Shown: piece after piece, positions 11,514 to 23,900 of the stretch
Layout: each line of letters begins with the position of its first letter
How positions within the stretch are numbered: the stretch's first letter is position 1
DNA from: Hanleya hanleyi
Taxonomy: Eukaryota; Mollusca; Polyplacophora; Lepidopleurida; Hanleyidae
NCBI GenBank assembly: GCA_036873755.1
Contig: JAVTVY010025174.1
Span: 1 to 64,000, forward strand
DNA length: 64,000 bases
Reading direction: 5' to 3'
Notes under the pieces: model-generated
The model's input: only the letters and a program-made list of their open reading frames with translations
Told to the model about the DNA's origin: nothing
Database searches by the model: none
Made by a program: the position numbers and the translations under genes

Positions 11514-11597
11514 GTCAGAAGTAGGATTCGAATCCACGCCCTGCATGTGCAGACCAGCACTTGAGACTGGCGCCTTAGACCACTCGGACATCTTGAC
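11514..11597 (-). tRNA. tRNA-Leu-like gene, anticodon CAA
   Basis: Cloverleaf as in the neighbouring copy, with loop CTCAAGT (anticodon CAA) and variable-arm stem CTGCA/TGCAG. The acceptor GTCAAGA/TTCTGAC has one mismatch and the A-box is altered to TGTCCGAGTGG. A T6 terminator lies at 11501-11506 on the minus strand. It probably arose by duplication of the copy at 11374, because the downstream ACATGAGTTTTTT flank is shared. Confidence 0.6.
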
Positions 11598-11618
11598 TTT
11601 TACAGTTATAGTTCACAT

Positions 11619-12737
11619 GGGGTATATCCCTGTTTGACCAATGTTTGGTGGTATAGCCCTATTTGACCAGTGTTTGGTGGTATAGCCCTGTTCGGGTATA
11701 CCCCTGTTTGACAAATGTTTGGTGGTATAGCCCTATTTGCCCAGTGTTTGGTGGTATAGCCCTGTTCCACCAGTGTTTGGTGGTATAGCCCTGTTTGACC
11801 AGTGTTTGGTGGTAGAGCCCTGTTTGCCCAATGTTTGATGGCATAGCCTTGTTTGACCGCTGTTTGGTGGTATAGCCCTGTTTGGCCAGTGTTTGGTGGT
11901 ATAGTCATGTTTGACCAGTGGTTGGTGATATTGCCATGTTTGACCAGCGTTTGGTAGTGGAGTCCTGTTTGGCCAGTGTTTGGTGGTATACACCTGGTTG
12001 ACCAGTATTTGGTGGTATATCTCTATTTGACCAGTGTTAGGGGTATAGCCCTGTTTGACCGGTGTTTGGTGGTAGAGTCATCTTTGACCAGTGTTTGGTG
12101 GTGTAGCCCTGTTTGACTAGTATTTGGGGCATAGCCCTGTTTGACCTGTGTTTGATGGTATAGTCCTGTTTGAACAGTGTTTGGTGGTATATCCCTGTTT
12201 TACCGTGCTTGTTGGTAGAGTCCTGTTTGACCAGTGTTTGGTGGTTTATCTCTGTTTGACCAGTGTTTGGTGACATAGCCCTGTTTGACCTGTGTTTGGT
12301 GGTAGAGTCCTGTTTGACCAGTGTTTGGTGGTATAGCCATGTTTGACCAGAGTTTGGTGGCATAGCCTTGTTTGACCAGTGTTTGGTGGTATAGGCCTGT
12401 TTGACCAGTGTTTGGTGGTATAGCCGTGTTTGACCAGTGTCTGGTGGTATAGCCCTGTTTGACCAGTGTTTGGTGGTAGAGCCCTGTTTGACCAGTGTTT
12501 GGTGGTATAGCCCTGTCTGACCAGTGTTTGGTGGTATAACCCTATTTGACCAGTGTTTGGTGATAGAGTCCTTTATGACCTGTGTTTGGTGGTATAGCCC
12601 TGTTTGACCAGTGTTTGATGGTAGAGTCCTGTTTGGCCGGTGTTTGGTGGTATATCCCAGCTTGTCCAGTGTTTGGTGGTATATCTCTGTTTGAGCAGTG
12701 TTTGGGGTATAGCCCTGTTTGACCGGTGTTTGGTGGT
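11619..12737 (-). repeat. 29-bp satellite A, - orientation, between the two tRNA hairpins
   Basis: About 38 monomers with core GACCAGTGTTTGGTGG, the reverse complement of the left arm. The marker monomer TTTTACCGTGCTTGTTGGTA occurs near 12190. This block is part of the 1958-bp duplication and recurs at 13577-14695. Confidence 0.97.
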
Positions 12738-12800
12738 AGGGCTATACCACCAAACATTGGTCAAACAGGGATATACCCCATGTGAACTATAACTGTAAAA

Positions 12801-12884
12801 TTCAGGATGGCCGAGTGGTCTAAGGCGCCAGTCTCAAGTGCTGGTCTGCACATGCAGGGCGTGAATTCGAATCCTACTCCTGAC
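12801..12884 (+). tRNA. tRNA-Leu-like gene, anticodon CAA, degraded (duplicate)
   Basis: Duplicate of the copy at 10843-10926, with the same mismatched T-stem and terminal acceptor mismatch. Confidence 0.55.
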
Positions 12885-13331
12885 ACATGAGTTTTTTGTA
12901 TACACACCTTTTCTTGTACATATTCTACACATACTGTATTCGTGTATAATTCTTGTTCACCTGAATAAAAAAAAACAGTCAAAACTCCACTTGGGTTTTC
13001 ATGAATTTTTTATTGAACACTCTATCCCATGATGCATCACTTCCAGTCACGTGACCGGAAGTGACCTTTGACCACTTGACCGAAAGTGACCTTTGACCGC
13101 TGCGCCCCAAAGAGACCAAAAAAAAGCGGCGCAGGGTCACAGGTCACTTCCGGTCACGTGGTCAAAGGTGACCGGAAGTGGTGCATCATGGGAGCCCTGT
13201 TCAATAAAAAATTCATGAAAACCCAAGTGGAGTTGTGATTGGTTGTTTTATTCAGGTGAACAAGAATTATACACGAATACAGTATGTATAGAATATGTAC
13301 AAGAAAAGCTGTGTATACAAAAAACTCATGT

Positions 13332-13416
13332 GTCAGGAGTAGGATTCGAATCCACGCCCTGCATTGCGCAGACCAGCACTTAGGACTGGCGCCTTAGACC
13401 ACTCGGCCATCCTGAC
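13332..13416 (-). tRNA. tRNA-Leu-like gene, anticodon TAA (duplicate)
   Basis: Duplicate of the copy at 11374-11458, including C at position 33 and the downstream T6 terminator. Confidence 0.65.
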
Positions 13417-13471
13417 TTTACAGTTATAGTTTTAACTATTGTATCAGAGGTGTCAAGTAAAAAACTCATGT

Positions 13472-13555
13472 GTCAGAAGTAGGATTCGAATCCACGCCCT
13501 GCATGTGCAGACCAGCACTTGAGACTGGCGCCTTAGACCACTCGGACATCTTGAC
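13472..13555 (-). tRNA. tRNA-Leu-like gene, anticodon CAA (duplicate)
   Basis: Duplicate of the copy at 11514-11597, with the altered A-box TGTCCGAGTGG. Confidence 0.6.
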
Positions 13556-15338
13556 TTTTACAGTTATAGTTCACATGGGGTATATCCCTGTTTGACCAAT
13601 GTTTGGTGGTATAGCCCTATTTGACCAGTGTTTGGTGGTATAGCCCTGTTCGGGTATACCCCTGTTTGACAAATGTTTGGTGGTATAGCCCTATTTGCCC
13701 AGTGTTTGGTGGTATAGCCCTGTTCCACCAGTGTTTGGTGGTATAGCCCTGTTTGACCAGTGTTTGGTGGTAGAGCCCTGTTTGCCCAATGTTTGATGGC
13801 ATAGCCTTGTTTGACCGCTGTTTGGTGGTATAGCCCTGTTTGGCCAGTGTTTGGTGGTATAGTCATGTTTGACCAGTGGTTGGTGATATTGCCATGTTTG
13901 ACCAGCGTTTGGTAGTGGAGTCCTGTTTGGCCAGTGTTTGGTGGTATACACCTGGTTGACCAGTATTTGGTGGTATATCTCTATTTGACCAGTGTTAGGG
14001 GTATAGCCCTGTTTGACCGGTGTTTGGTGGTAGAGTCATCTTTGACCAGTGTTTGGTGGTGTAGCCCTGTTTGACTAGTATTTGGGGCATAGCCCTGTTT
14101 GACCTGTGTTTGATGGTATAGTCCTGTTTGAACAGTGTTTGGTGGTATATCCCTGTTTTACCGTGCTTGTTGGTAGAGTCCTGTTTGACCAGTGTTTGGT
14201 GGTTTATCTCTGTTTGACCAGTGTTTGGTGACATAGCCCTGTTTGACCTGTGTTTGGTGGTAGAGTCCTGTTTGACCAGTGTTTGGTGGTATAGCCATGT
14301 TTGACCAGAGTTTGGTGGCATAGCCTTGTTTGACCAGTGTTTGGTGGTATAGGCCTGTTTGACCAGTGTTTGGTGGTATAGCCGTGTTTGACCAGTGTCT
14401 GGTGGTATAGCCCTGTTTGACCAGTGTTTGGTGGTAGAGCCCTGTTTGACCAGTGTTTGGTGGTATAGCCCTGTCTGACCAGTGTTTGGTGGTATAACCC
14501 TATTTGACCAGTGTTTGGTGATAGAGTCCTTTATGACCTGTGTTTGGTGGTATAGCCCTGTTTGACCAGTGTTTGATGGTAGAGTCCTGTTTGGCCGGTG
14601 TTTGGTGGTATATCCCAGCTTGTCCAGTGTTTGGTGGTATATCTCTGTTTGAGCAGTGTTTGGGGTATAGCCCTGTTTGACCGGTGTTTGGTGGTAGAGT
14701 CATGTTTGACCAGTGTTTGGTGGTATAGCCCTGTTTGACTAGTATTTGGGGTATAGCCCTGTTTGACCTGTGTTCGGTGGTATAGCCCTGTTTGAGCAGT
14801 GTTTGGTGGTATAGCCCTGTTTGACCAGTGTTTGGTGGCATAGCCCTGTTTGATCAGTGTTTGTTGGGTATAGCCCTGTTTGACCAGTGTTTGGTGGTAT
14901 ATCCCTGTTTTACCGTGCTTGTTGGTAGAGTCCTGTTTGACCAGCGCTTGGTGCTTTATCTCTGTTTGACCAGTGTTTGGTGATATAGCCCTGTTTGACC
15001 AGTGTTTGGTGATAGAGTCCTGTTTGACCAGTGTTTGGTGGTATAGCCCTGTTTGACCAGTGTTTGGTGGCATAGCATTGTTTGACCAGTGTTTGGTGGT
15101 ATAGCCCTGTTTGACCAGTGTTTGATGGTATAGCCCTGTTTGACCAGTGTTTGGTGGTATAGCCCTGTTTGACCAGTGATTAGTGGTATAGTCCTGTTTG
15201 ACAAGTGTTTGGTAGTATAGCCCTGTTTGACCGGTGTTTGGTGGTAGAGTCATGTTTGACCAGTGTTTAGTGGTATAGTCCTCTATGACCAGTGTTTGGT
15301 GGTAGAGTCCTATTTGCCCAGTGTTTGGTGGTTTATCT

Positions 15339-18300
15339 CTATTTGACCAGTGTTTGGTGATATAGCCCTGTTTGACCAGTTTTTGGTGGTAGAGTCCTGT
15401 TTGACCAGTGTTTGGTGGTGTAGCCATGTTTGACCAGTGTTTGGTGGCATAGCCTTATTTGACCAGTGTTTGGTGGTATATCCTCCTTGACCAGTGTTTG
15501 GTGGTATAGCCCTGTCTGACCAGTGTTTGGTGGTATATTCCTGTTTGACAAGTGTTTGGTGGTAGAGTACTGTTTGACCAGTGTTTGGTGGTATATCCCT
15601 GTTTGACCAGTGTTTGGTGGTATGGCCCTGTATGACCAGTGTTTGGTGGTATGGCCCTGTTTGACCAGCGTTTGGTGGTATAGCCCTGTTTGACTAGTGT
15701 TTGGTGGTATATCTCTATTTGACCAGTGTTAGGGGTATAGCCCTGTTTGACCGGTGTTTGGTGGTAGAGTCATCTTTGACCAGTGTTTGGTGGTATAGCC
15801 CTGTTTGACTAGTATTTGGGGCATAGCCCTGTTTGACCTGTGTTTGGTGGTATAGTCCTGTTTGACCAGTGTTTGGTGGTATATCCCTGTTTTACCGTGC
15901 TTGTTGGTAGAGTCCTGTTTGACCAGTGTTTGGTGGTTTATCTCTGTTTGACCAGTGTTTGGTGACATAGCCCTGTTTGACCTGTATTTGGTGGTAGAGT
16001 CCTGTTTGACCAGTGTTTGGTGGTATAGCCATGTTTGACCAAAGTTTGGTGGCATAGCCTTGTTTGACCAGTGTTTGGTGGTATAGCCCTGTTTGACCAG
16101 TGTTTGGTGGTATAGTCCTGTTTGCCCAGTGTTTGGTGGTATAGCCCTGTTTGACCAATGTTTGGTGGTATAGCCGTGTTTGACCAGTGTCTGGTGGTAT
16201 AGCCCTGTTTGACCAGTGTTTGGTGGTAGAGCCCTGTTTGACCAGTGTTTGGTGGTATAGCCCTGTCTGACCAGTGTTTGGTGGTATAACCCTATTTGAC
16301 CAGTGTTTGGTGATAGAGTCCTTTTTGACCTGTGTTTGGTGGTATAGCCCTGTTTGACCAGTGTTTGATGGTAGAGTCCTGTTTGGCCGGTGTTTGGTGG
16401 TATATCCCAGCTTGTCCAGTGTTTGGTGGTATATCTCTGTTTGAGCAGTGTTTGGGGTATAGCCCTGTTTGACCGGTGTTTGGTGGTAGAGTCATGTTTG
16501 ACCAGTGTTTGGTGGTATAGCCCTGTTTGACTAGTATTTGGGGTATAGCCCTGTTTGACCTGTGTTCGGTGGTATAGCCCTGTTTGACCAGTGTTTGGTG
16601 GTATAGCCCTGTTTGACCAGTGTTTGGTGGCATAGCCCTGTTTGATCAGTGTTTGTTGGGTATAGCCCTGTTTGACCAGTGTTTGGTGGTATATCCCTGT
16701 TTTACCGTGCTTGTTGGTAGAGTCCTGTTTGACCAGCGCTTGGTGCTTTATCTCTGTTTGACCAGTGTTTGGTGATATAGCACTGTTTGACCAGTGTTTG
16801 GTGATAGAGTCCTGTTTGACCAGTGTTTGGTGGTATAGCCCTGTTTGACCAGTGTTTGGTGGCATAGCATTGTTTGACCAGTGTTTGGTGGTATAGCCCT
16901 GTTTGACCAGTGTTTGATGGTATAGCCCTGTTTGACCAGTGTTTGGTGGTATAGCCATGTTTGACCAGTGTTTGGTGGCATAGCCTTGTTTGACCAGTGG
17001 TTGGTGGTATAGCCCTGTTTCACCAGTGTTTGGTGGTATAGCCCTGTTTGACCAGTGTTTGGTGGTATAGCCCTGTTTGACAAGTGTTTGGTGGTAAATT
17101 CCTGTTTGACCAGAGTTTGGTGGTATAGCCCTGTTTGACCAGTGATTAGTGGTATAGTCCTGTTTGACAAGTGTTTGGTAGTATAGCCCTGTTTGACCGG
17201 TGTTTGGTGGTAGAGTCATGTTTGACCAGTGTTTAGTGGTATAGTCCTCTATGACCAGTGTTTGGTGGTAGAGTCCTATTTGCCCAGTGTTTGGTGGTTT
17301 ATCTCTTTTTGACCAGTGGTTGGTGGTGTAGCCATGTTTGACCAGTGTTTGGTGGCATAGCCTTATTTGACCAGTGTTTGGTGGTATATCCTCCTTGACC
17401 AGTGTTTGGTGGTATAGCCCTGTTTGACCAGTGTTTGGTGGTATATTCCTGTTTGACAAGTGTTTGGTGGTAGAGTACTGTTTGACCAGTGTTTGGTGGT
17501 ATATCCCTGTTTGACCAGTGTTTGGTGGTATGGCCCTGTATGACCAGTGTTTGGTGGTATGGCCCTGTTTGACCAGCGTTTGGTGGTATAGCCCTGTTTG
17601 ACTAGTGTTTGGTGGTATAGCCCAGATTGACCAGTGTTTGCGGTATAGCCCTGTTAGCCCTGTGATTTATCTCTGTTTGACCAGTGTTTGGTGATATAGC
17701 CCTGTTTCACCAGTGTTTGGTGATAGAGTCCTGTTTGACCAGTGTTTGGTGGTACAGCCATGTTTGACCAGTGTTTGATGGTATAGCCCTGTTTGACCAG
17801 TGTTTGGTGGCATAGCCATGTTTGACCAGTGTTTGGTGGCATAGCCTTGTTTGACCAGTGGTTGGTGGTATAGCCCTGTTTCACCAGTGTTTGGTGGTAT
17901 AGCCCTGTTTGACCAGTGTTTGGTGGTATAGCCCTGTTTGACCAGTGTTTGGTGGTAAATTCCTGTTTGACCAGTGTTTGGTGGTATAGCCCTGTTTGAC
18001 CAGTGATTAGTGGTATAGTCCTGTTTGACAAGTGTTTGGTAGTATAGCCCTGTTTGACCGGTGTTTGGTGGTAGAGTCATGTTTGACCAGTGTTTAGTGG
18101 TATAGTCCTCTATGACCAGTGTTTGGTGGTAGAGTCCTATTTGCCCAGTGTTTGGTGGTTTATCTCTATTTGACCAGTGTTTGGTGATATAGCCCTGTTT
18201 GACCAGTTTTTGGTGGTAGAGTCCTGTTTGACCAGTGTTTGGTGGTGTAGCCATGTTTGACCAGTGTTTGGTGGCATAGCCTTATTTGACCAGTGTTTGG

Positions 18301-20990
18301 TGGTATATCCTCCTTGACCAGTGTTTGGTGGTATAGCCCTGTCTGACCAGTGTTTGGTGGTATATTCCTGTTTGACAAGTGTTTGGTGGTAGAGTACTGT
18401 TTGACCAGTGTTTGGTGGTATATCCCTGTTTGACCAGTGTTTGGTGGTATGGCCCTGTATGACCAGTGTTTGGTGGTATGGCCCTGTTTGACCAGCGTTT
18501 GGTGGTATAGCCCTGTTTGACTAGTGTTTGGTGGTATATCTCTATTTGACCAGTGTTAGGGGTATAGCCCTGTTTGACCGGTGTTTGGTGGTAGAGTCAT
18601 CTTTGACCAGTGTTTGGTGGTATAGCCCTGTTTGACTAGTATTTGGGGCATAGCCCTGTTTGACCTGTGTTTGGTGGTATAGTCCTGTTTGACCAGTGTT
18701 TGGTGGTATATCCCTGTTTTACCGTGCTTGTTGGTAGAGTCCTGTTTGACCAGTGTTTGGTGGTTTATCTCTGTTTGACCAGTGTTTGGTGACATAGCCC
18801 TGTTTGACCTGTATTTGGTGGTAGAGTCCTGTTTGACCAGTGTTTGGTGGTATAGCCATGTTTGACCAAAGTTTGGTGGCATAGCCTTGTTTGACCAGTG
18901 TTTGGTGGTATAGCCCTGTTTGACCAGTGTTTGGTGGTATAGTCCTGTTTGCCCAGTGTTTGGTGGTATAGCCCTGTTTGACCAATGTTTGGTGGTATAG
19001 CCGTGTTTGACCAGTGTCTGGTGGTATAGCCCTGTTTGACCAGTGTTTGGTGGTAGAGCCCTGTTTGACCAGTGTTTGGTGGTATAGCCCTGTCTGACCA
19101 GTGTTTGGTGGTATAACCCTATTTGACCAGTGTTTGGTGATAGAGTCCTTTTTGACCTGTGTTTGGTGGTATAGCCCTGTTTGACCAGTGTTTGATGGTA
19201 GAGTCCTGTTTGGCCGGTGTTTGGTGGTATATCCCAGCTTGTCCAGTGTTTGGTGGTATATCTCTGTTTGAGCAGTGTTTGGGGTATAGCCCTGTTTGAC
19301 CGGTGTTTGGTGGTAGAGTCATGTTTGACCAGTGTTTGGTGGTATAGCCCTGTTTGACTAGTATTTGGGGTATAGCCCTGTTTGACCTGTGTTCGGTGGT
19401 ATAGCCCTGTTTGAGCAGTGTTTGGTGGTATAGCCCTGTTTGACCAGTGTTTGGTGGCATAGCCCTGTTTGATCAGTGTTTGTTGGGTATAGCCCTGTTT
19501 GACCAGTGTTTGGTGGTATATCCCTGTTTTACCGTGCTTGTTGGTAGAGTCCTGTTTGACCAGCGCTTGGTGCTTTATCTCTGTTTGACCAGTGTTTGGT
19601 GATATAGCCCTGTTTGACCAGTGTTTGGTGATAGAGTCCTGTTTGACCAGTGTTTGGTGGTATAGCCCTGTTTGACCAGTGTTTGGTGGCATAGCATTGT
19701 TTGACCAGTGTTTGGTGGTATAGCCCTGTTTGACCAGTGTTTGATGGTATAGCCCTGTTTGACCAGTGTTTGGTGGTATAGCCATGTTTGACCAGTGTTT
19801 GATGGCATAGCCTTGTTTGACCAGTGGTTGGTGGTATAGCCCTGTTTCACCAGTGTTTGGTGGTATAGCCCTGTTTGACCAGTGTTTGGTGGTATAGCCC
19901 TGTTTGACCAGTGTTTGGTGGTAAATTCCTGTTTGACCAGAGTTTGGTGGTATAGCCCTGTTTGACCAGTGATTAGTGGTATAGTCCTGTTTGACAAGTG
20001 TTTGGTAGTATAGCCCTGTTTGACCGGTGTTTGGTGGTAGAGTCATGTTTGACCAGTGTTTAGTGCTATAGTCCTCTATGACCAGTGTTTGGTGGTAGAG
20101 TCCTATTTGCCCAGTGTTTGGTGGTTTATCTCTTTTTGACCAGTGTTTGGTGGTATATCCTCCTTGACCAGTGTTTGGTGGTATAGCCCTGTTTGACCAG
20201 TGTTTGGTGGTATATTCCTGTTTGACAAGTGTTTGGTGGTAGAGTACTGTTTGACCAGTGTTTGGTGGTATATCCCTGTTTGACCAGTGTTTGGTGGTAT
20301 GGCCCTGTATGACCAGTGTTTGGTGGTATGGCCCTGTTTGACCAGCGTTTGGTGGTATAGCCCTGTTTGACTAGTGTTTGGTGGTATAGCCCAGATTGAC
20401 CAGTGTTTGCGGTATAGCCCTGTTAGCCCTGTGATTTATCTCTGTTTGACCAGTGTTTGGTGATATAGCCCTGTTTCACCAGTGTTTGGTGATAGAGTCC
20501 TGTTTGACCAGTGTTTGGTGGTACAGCCATGTTTGACCAGTGTTTGATGGCATAGCGTTGTTTGACCAGTGTTTGGTGGTATAGCCCTGTTTGACCAGTG
20601 TTTGGTGGCATAGCCCTGTTTGACCAGTGGTTCGTGGTATAGCCCTGTTTGACCAGTGTTTGGTGGTAAATCCTGTTTGACCAGTGTTTGATGGTATGGC
20701 CCTGTATGACCAGTGTTTGGTGGTATAGCCCTGCTTGACCATTGTTTGGTGGTATAGCCCTGTTTGACTAGTGTTTGGTGGTATAGCCCAGTTTGACCAG
20801 TGTTTGGGGTATAGCCCTGTTTGACCTGTGTTTGGTGCTAAAGCCCTGTTTGACCAGTGTTTGGTGGTATAGTCCTGTTTGACCAGTGTTTGGTGGTATA
20901 GCCAAGTTTACCAGTGTTTGGTGATATATCCCTGTTTGACTAGTGTTTAGTGGTATATCCCATTTTGACCAGTGTTTGGTGGTATAGCCC
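15339..20990 (-). repeat. Higher-order duplication, about 2827-bp period
   Basis: Monomer order in about 15339-18165 recurs at 18166-20990 with an offset of 2827 over long stretches (for example the GTTAGGGGTATAGCC variant at 15729 and 18556). Near 17310 versus 20137 the second copy lacks two monomers, and shorter internal duplications (offset 1792 against the 14500 block) overlap it, so the region has been rearranged repeatedly. Confidence 0.8.
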
Positions 20991-23900
20991 TGTTTGACCA
21001 GTGTTTGTGGTATAGCCCTGTTTGACCTGTGTTTGGTGGTATAGCCCTGTTTGACCAGTGTTTGGTGGCATAACCCTGTTTGACCAGTGTTTGGGGTATA
21101 TCCCTGTCTGACTAGTGTTTAGTGGATATCTCATTTTGACCAGCGTTTGGGGGTATAGTCCTGTTTGACCAGTGTTTGGTGGCATAGCCCTGTCTGACCA
21201 TTGTTTGGTGGCATATCCCTGTTTTACCGTGCTTGGTGTTAGAGTCCTGTTTGACCAGTCTTTGGTGGAAGAGTCCTGTTTGACCAGTGTTTGGTGGTAG
21301 AGTCCCATTTGATCAGCGTTTGGTGGTATAGCCCTGTTTAGCCAGTGTTTGGTGGTAGAGTCCCGTTTGACCAGAGTTTGGTGGTATACCCTGTTTGACC
21401 AGTGGTTGGTGGTATAGCCCTGTTTGACCAGTGTTTGGTGGTATATTCCTGTTTGACCAGTGCTTGGTGGTAGAGTGCTGTTTGACCAGTGTTTGGTGGT
21501 ATATCCCTGTCTGACCAATGTTTGGTGGTATAGCACTGTATGACCAGTGTTTGGTGGTATAGCCCTGTTTGCCCAGTGTTTGGTGGTATAGCCCTGTTTG
21601 ACCAGTGTTTGGTGGTGTAGCCCTGTTTGACCAGTGTTTGGGGTATAGCCCTGTTTGACCTGTGTTTGGTGGTATAGCCCAGTTTGACCAGTGTTTGGTG
21701 GAAGAGTCATGTTTGCCCAGTGTTTGGTGGTAGAGTCCCATTTGATCAGCGTTTGGTGGTATAGCCCTGTTTAGCCAGTGTTTGGTGGTAGAGTCCCGTT
21801 TGACCAGAGTTTGGTGGTATATCCTGTTTGACCAGTGGTTGGTGGTATAGCCCTGTTTGACCAGTGTTTGGTGGTATATTCCTGTTTGACCAGTGCTTGG
21901 TGGTAGAGTGCTGTTTGACCAGTGTTTGGTGGTATATCCATGTCTGACCAATGTTTGGTGGTATAGCACTGTATGACCAGTGTTTGGTGGTATAGCCCTG
22001 TTTGCCCAGTGTTTGGTGTATAGCCCTGTTTGACCAGTGTTTGGTGGTGTAGCCCTGTTTGACCAGTGTTTGGGGTATAGCCCTGTTTGACCTGTGTTTG
22101 GTGGTATAGCCCAGTTTGACCAGTGTTTGGTGGTATAGTCCTGTTTGACCAGTGTTTGGTGGTATAGCCCTGTTTACCAGTGTTTGGTGGTATATCCCTG
22201 TTTGACTAGTGTTTAGTGGTATATCCCATTTTGACCAGTGTTTGGTGGTACAGCCCTGTTTGACCAGTGTTTGGGGTATAGCCCTGTTTGACCTGTGTTT
22301 GGTGGTATAGCCCTGTTTGACCAGTGTTTGGTGGTATAGCCCTGTTTGACCAGTGTTTGGTGGCATAGCCTTGTTTGACCAGTGTTTGGTGGTATAGCCC
22401 TGTTTGACCACTGTTTGGTGGTATATCCCTGTCTGACCAGTGTTTGGTGGTATAGCACTGTATGACCAGTGTTTGGTGGTATAGCCCTGTTTGCCCAGTG
22501 TTTGGTGGTAAAGCCCTCTTGACCAGTGTTTGGTGGTATAGCCCTCTTTGACCAGTGTTTGGGGTATAGCCCTGTTTGACCTGTGTTTGGTGGTATAGCC
22601 CAGTTTGACCAGTGTTTGGTGGTATAGTCCTGTTTGACCAGCGTTTGGTGGTATAGCCCTGTTTAGCAGTGTTTGGTGGTATATCCCTGTTTGACTAGTG
22701 TTTAGTAGTATATCCAATTTTGACCAGTGTTTGGTGGTATAGCCCTGTTTGACCACTGTTTCGGGTATAGCCCTGTTTGACCTGTGTTTGGTGGTATAGC
22801 CCTGCTTGACCAGTGTTTGGTGGTATACACCGGTTTGACCAGTGTTTGGTGGTATATCCCAGCTTGTCCAGTGTTTGGTGGTATATCTCTGTTTGACCAG
22901 TGTTTGGGGTATAGCCCTGTTTGACCGGTGTTTGGTGGTAGAGTCATGTTTGACCAGTGTTTGGTGGTATAGCCCTGTTTGACTAGTATTTGCGGTATAG
23001 CCCTGTTTGACCTGTGTTCGGTGGTATAGCCCTGGTTGAACAGTGTTTGGTGGTATAGCCCTGTTTGACCAGTGTTTGGTGGCATAGCCCTGTTTGATCA
23101 GTGTTTGTTGGGTATAGCCCTGTTTGACCAGTGTTTGGTGGTATATCCCTGTTTTACCGTGCTTGTTGGTAGAGTCCTGTTTGACCAGCATTTGGTGCTT
23201 TATCTCTGTTTGACCAGTGTTTGATGATATAGCCCTGTTTGACCAGCGTTTGGTGATAGAGTCCTGTTTGACCAGTGTTTGGTGGTATAGCCCTGTTTGA
23301 CCAGTGTTTGGTGGCATAGCCTTGTTTGACCAGTGTTTGGTGGTATAGCCATGTTTGACCAGTGTTCGGTGGCATAGCCTTGTTTGACCAGTGTTTGGTG
23401 GTATAGCCATGTTTGACCAGTGTTTGGTGGTATAGCCATGTTTGACCAGTGTTCGGTGGCATAGCCTTGTTTGACCAGTGTTTGGTGGTATAGCCCTGTT
23501 TGACCACTGTTTGATGGTATAGCCCTGTTTGACCACTGTTTGGTGGTATAGCCCTGTTTGACCAGTGTTTGGTGGTAAATTCCTGTTTGACCAGTGTTTG
23601 GTAGTATAGCCCTGTTTGACCGGTGTTTGGTGGTAGAGTCATGTTTGACCAGTGTTTAGTGGTATAGTCCTCTATGACCAGTGTTTGGTGGTAGAGTCCT
23701 ATTTGCCCAGTGTTTAGTGGTTTATCTCTGTTTGACCAGTGTTTGGTGATATAGCCCTGTTTGACCAGTTTTTTGTGGTAGAGTCCTGTTTGACCAGTGT
23801 TTGGTGGTGTAGCCATATTTGACCCGTGTTTGGTGGCATAGCCTTATTTGATCAGTGTTTGGTGGTATATCCTGCTTGACCAGTGTTTGGTGGTATAACC

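Larger units (their letters stand above)
10824..11618. repeat. tRNA-Leu hairpin, copy 1 (centre of the giant inverted repeat)
   Basis: Imperfect palindrome. The outer arms read GTGAACTATAACTGTAAAA on the left and TTTTACAGTTATAGTTCAC on the right, and the pairing continues outward into the satellite itself. The left arm carries one tRNA-Leu-like gene (+ strand) and the right arm two (- strand). Inner arms pair across ACTCCACTTGGGTTTTCATG and CATGAAAACCCAAGTGGAGT. The loop near 11145-11175 has a CTGCGCC / GGCGCAG stem. Around it are repeated GACCGGAAGTG and TGACCTTTGACC motifs. Confidence 0.9.
12782..13576. repeat. tRNA-Leu hairpin, copy 2
   Basis: Duplicate of 10824-11618, offset 1958, read as identical over the full hairpin including its three tRNA-like genes. 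Confidence 0.93.
10780..14697. repeat. 1958-bp tandem segmental duplication spanning the tRNA hairpin
   Basis: Sequence 10780-12737 is repeated at 12738-14697 with an exact offset of 1958 and, as far as I can read, essentially no differences. Each unit contains about 45 bp of + strand satellite, the ~790-bp tRNA hairpin and about 1.1 kb of - strand satellite. At the junction near 12738 a - strand monomer (GTTTGGTGGTAGG) runs into a + strand monomer (GGGCTATACC), with AGGG/TAGG microhomology. Confidence 0.95.

Noticed and set aside
6352..23816. Long repetitive ORFs (up to 596 codons) as genuine repetitive proteins
   Set aside because: All encode the same 29-residue period that follows from a stop-free 29-bp monomer, occur in overlapping frames and lack defined starts or flanking gene signals.
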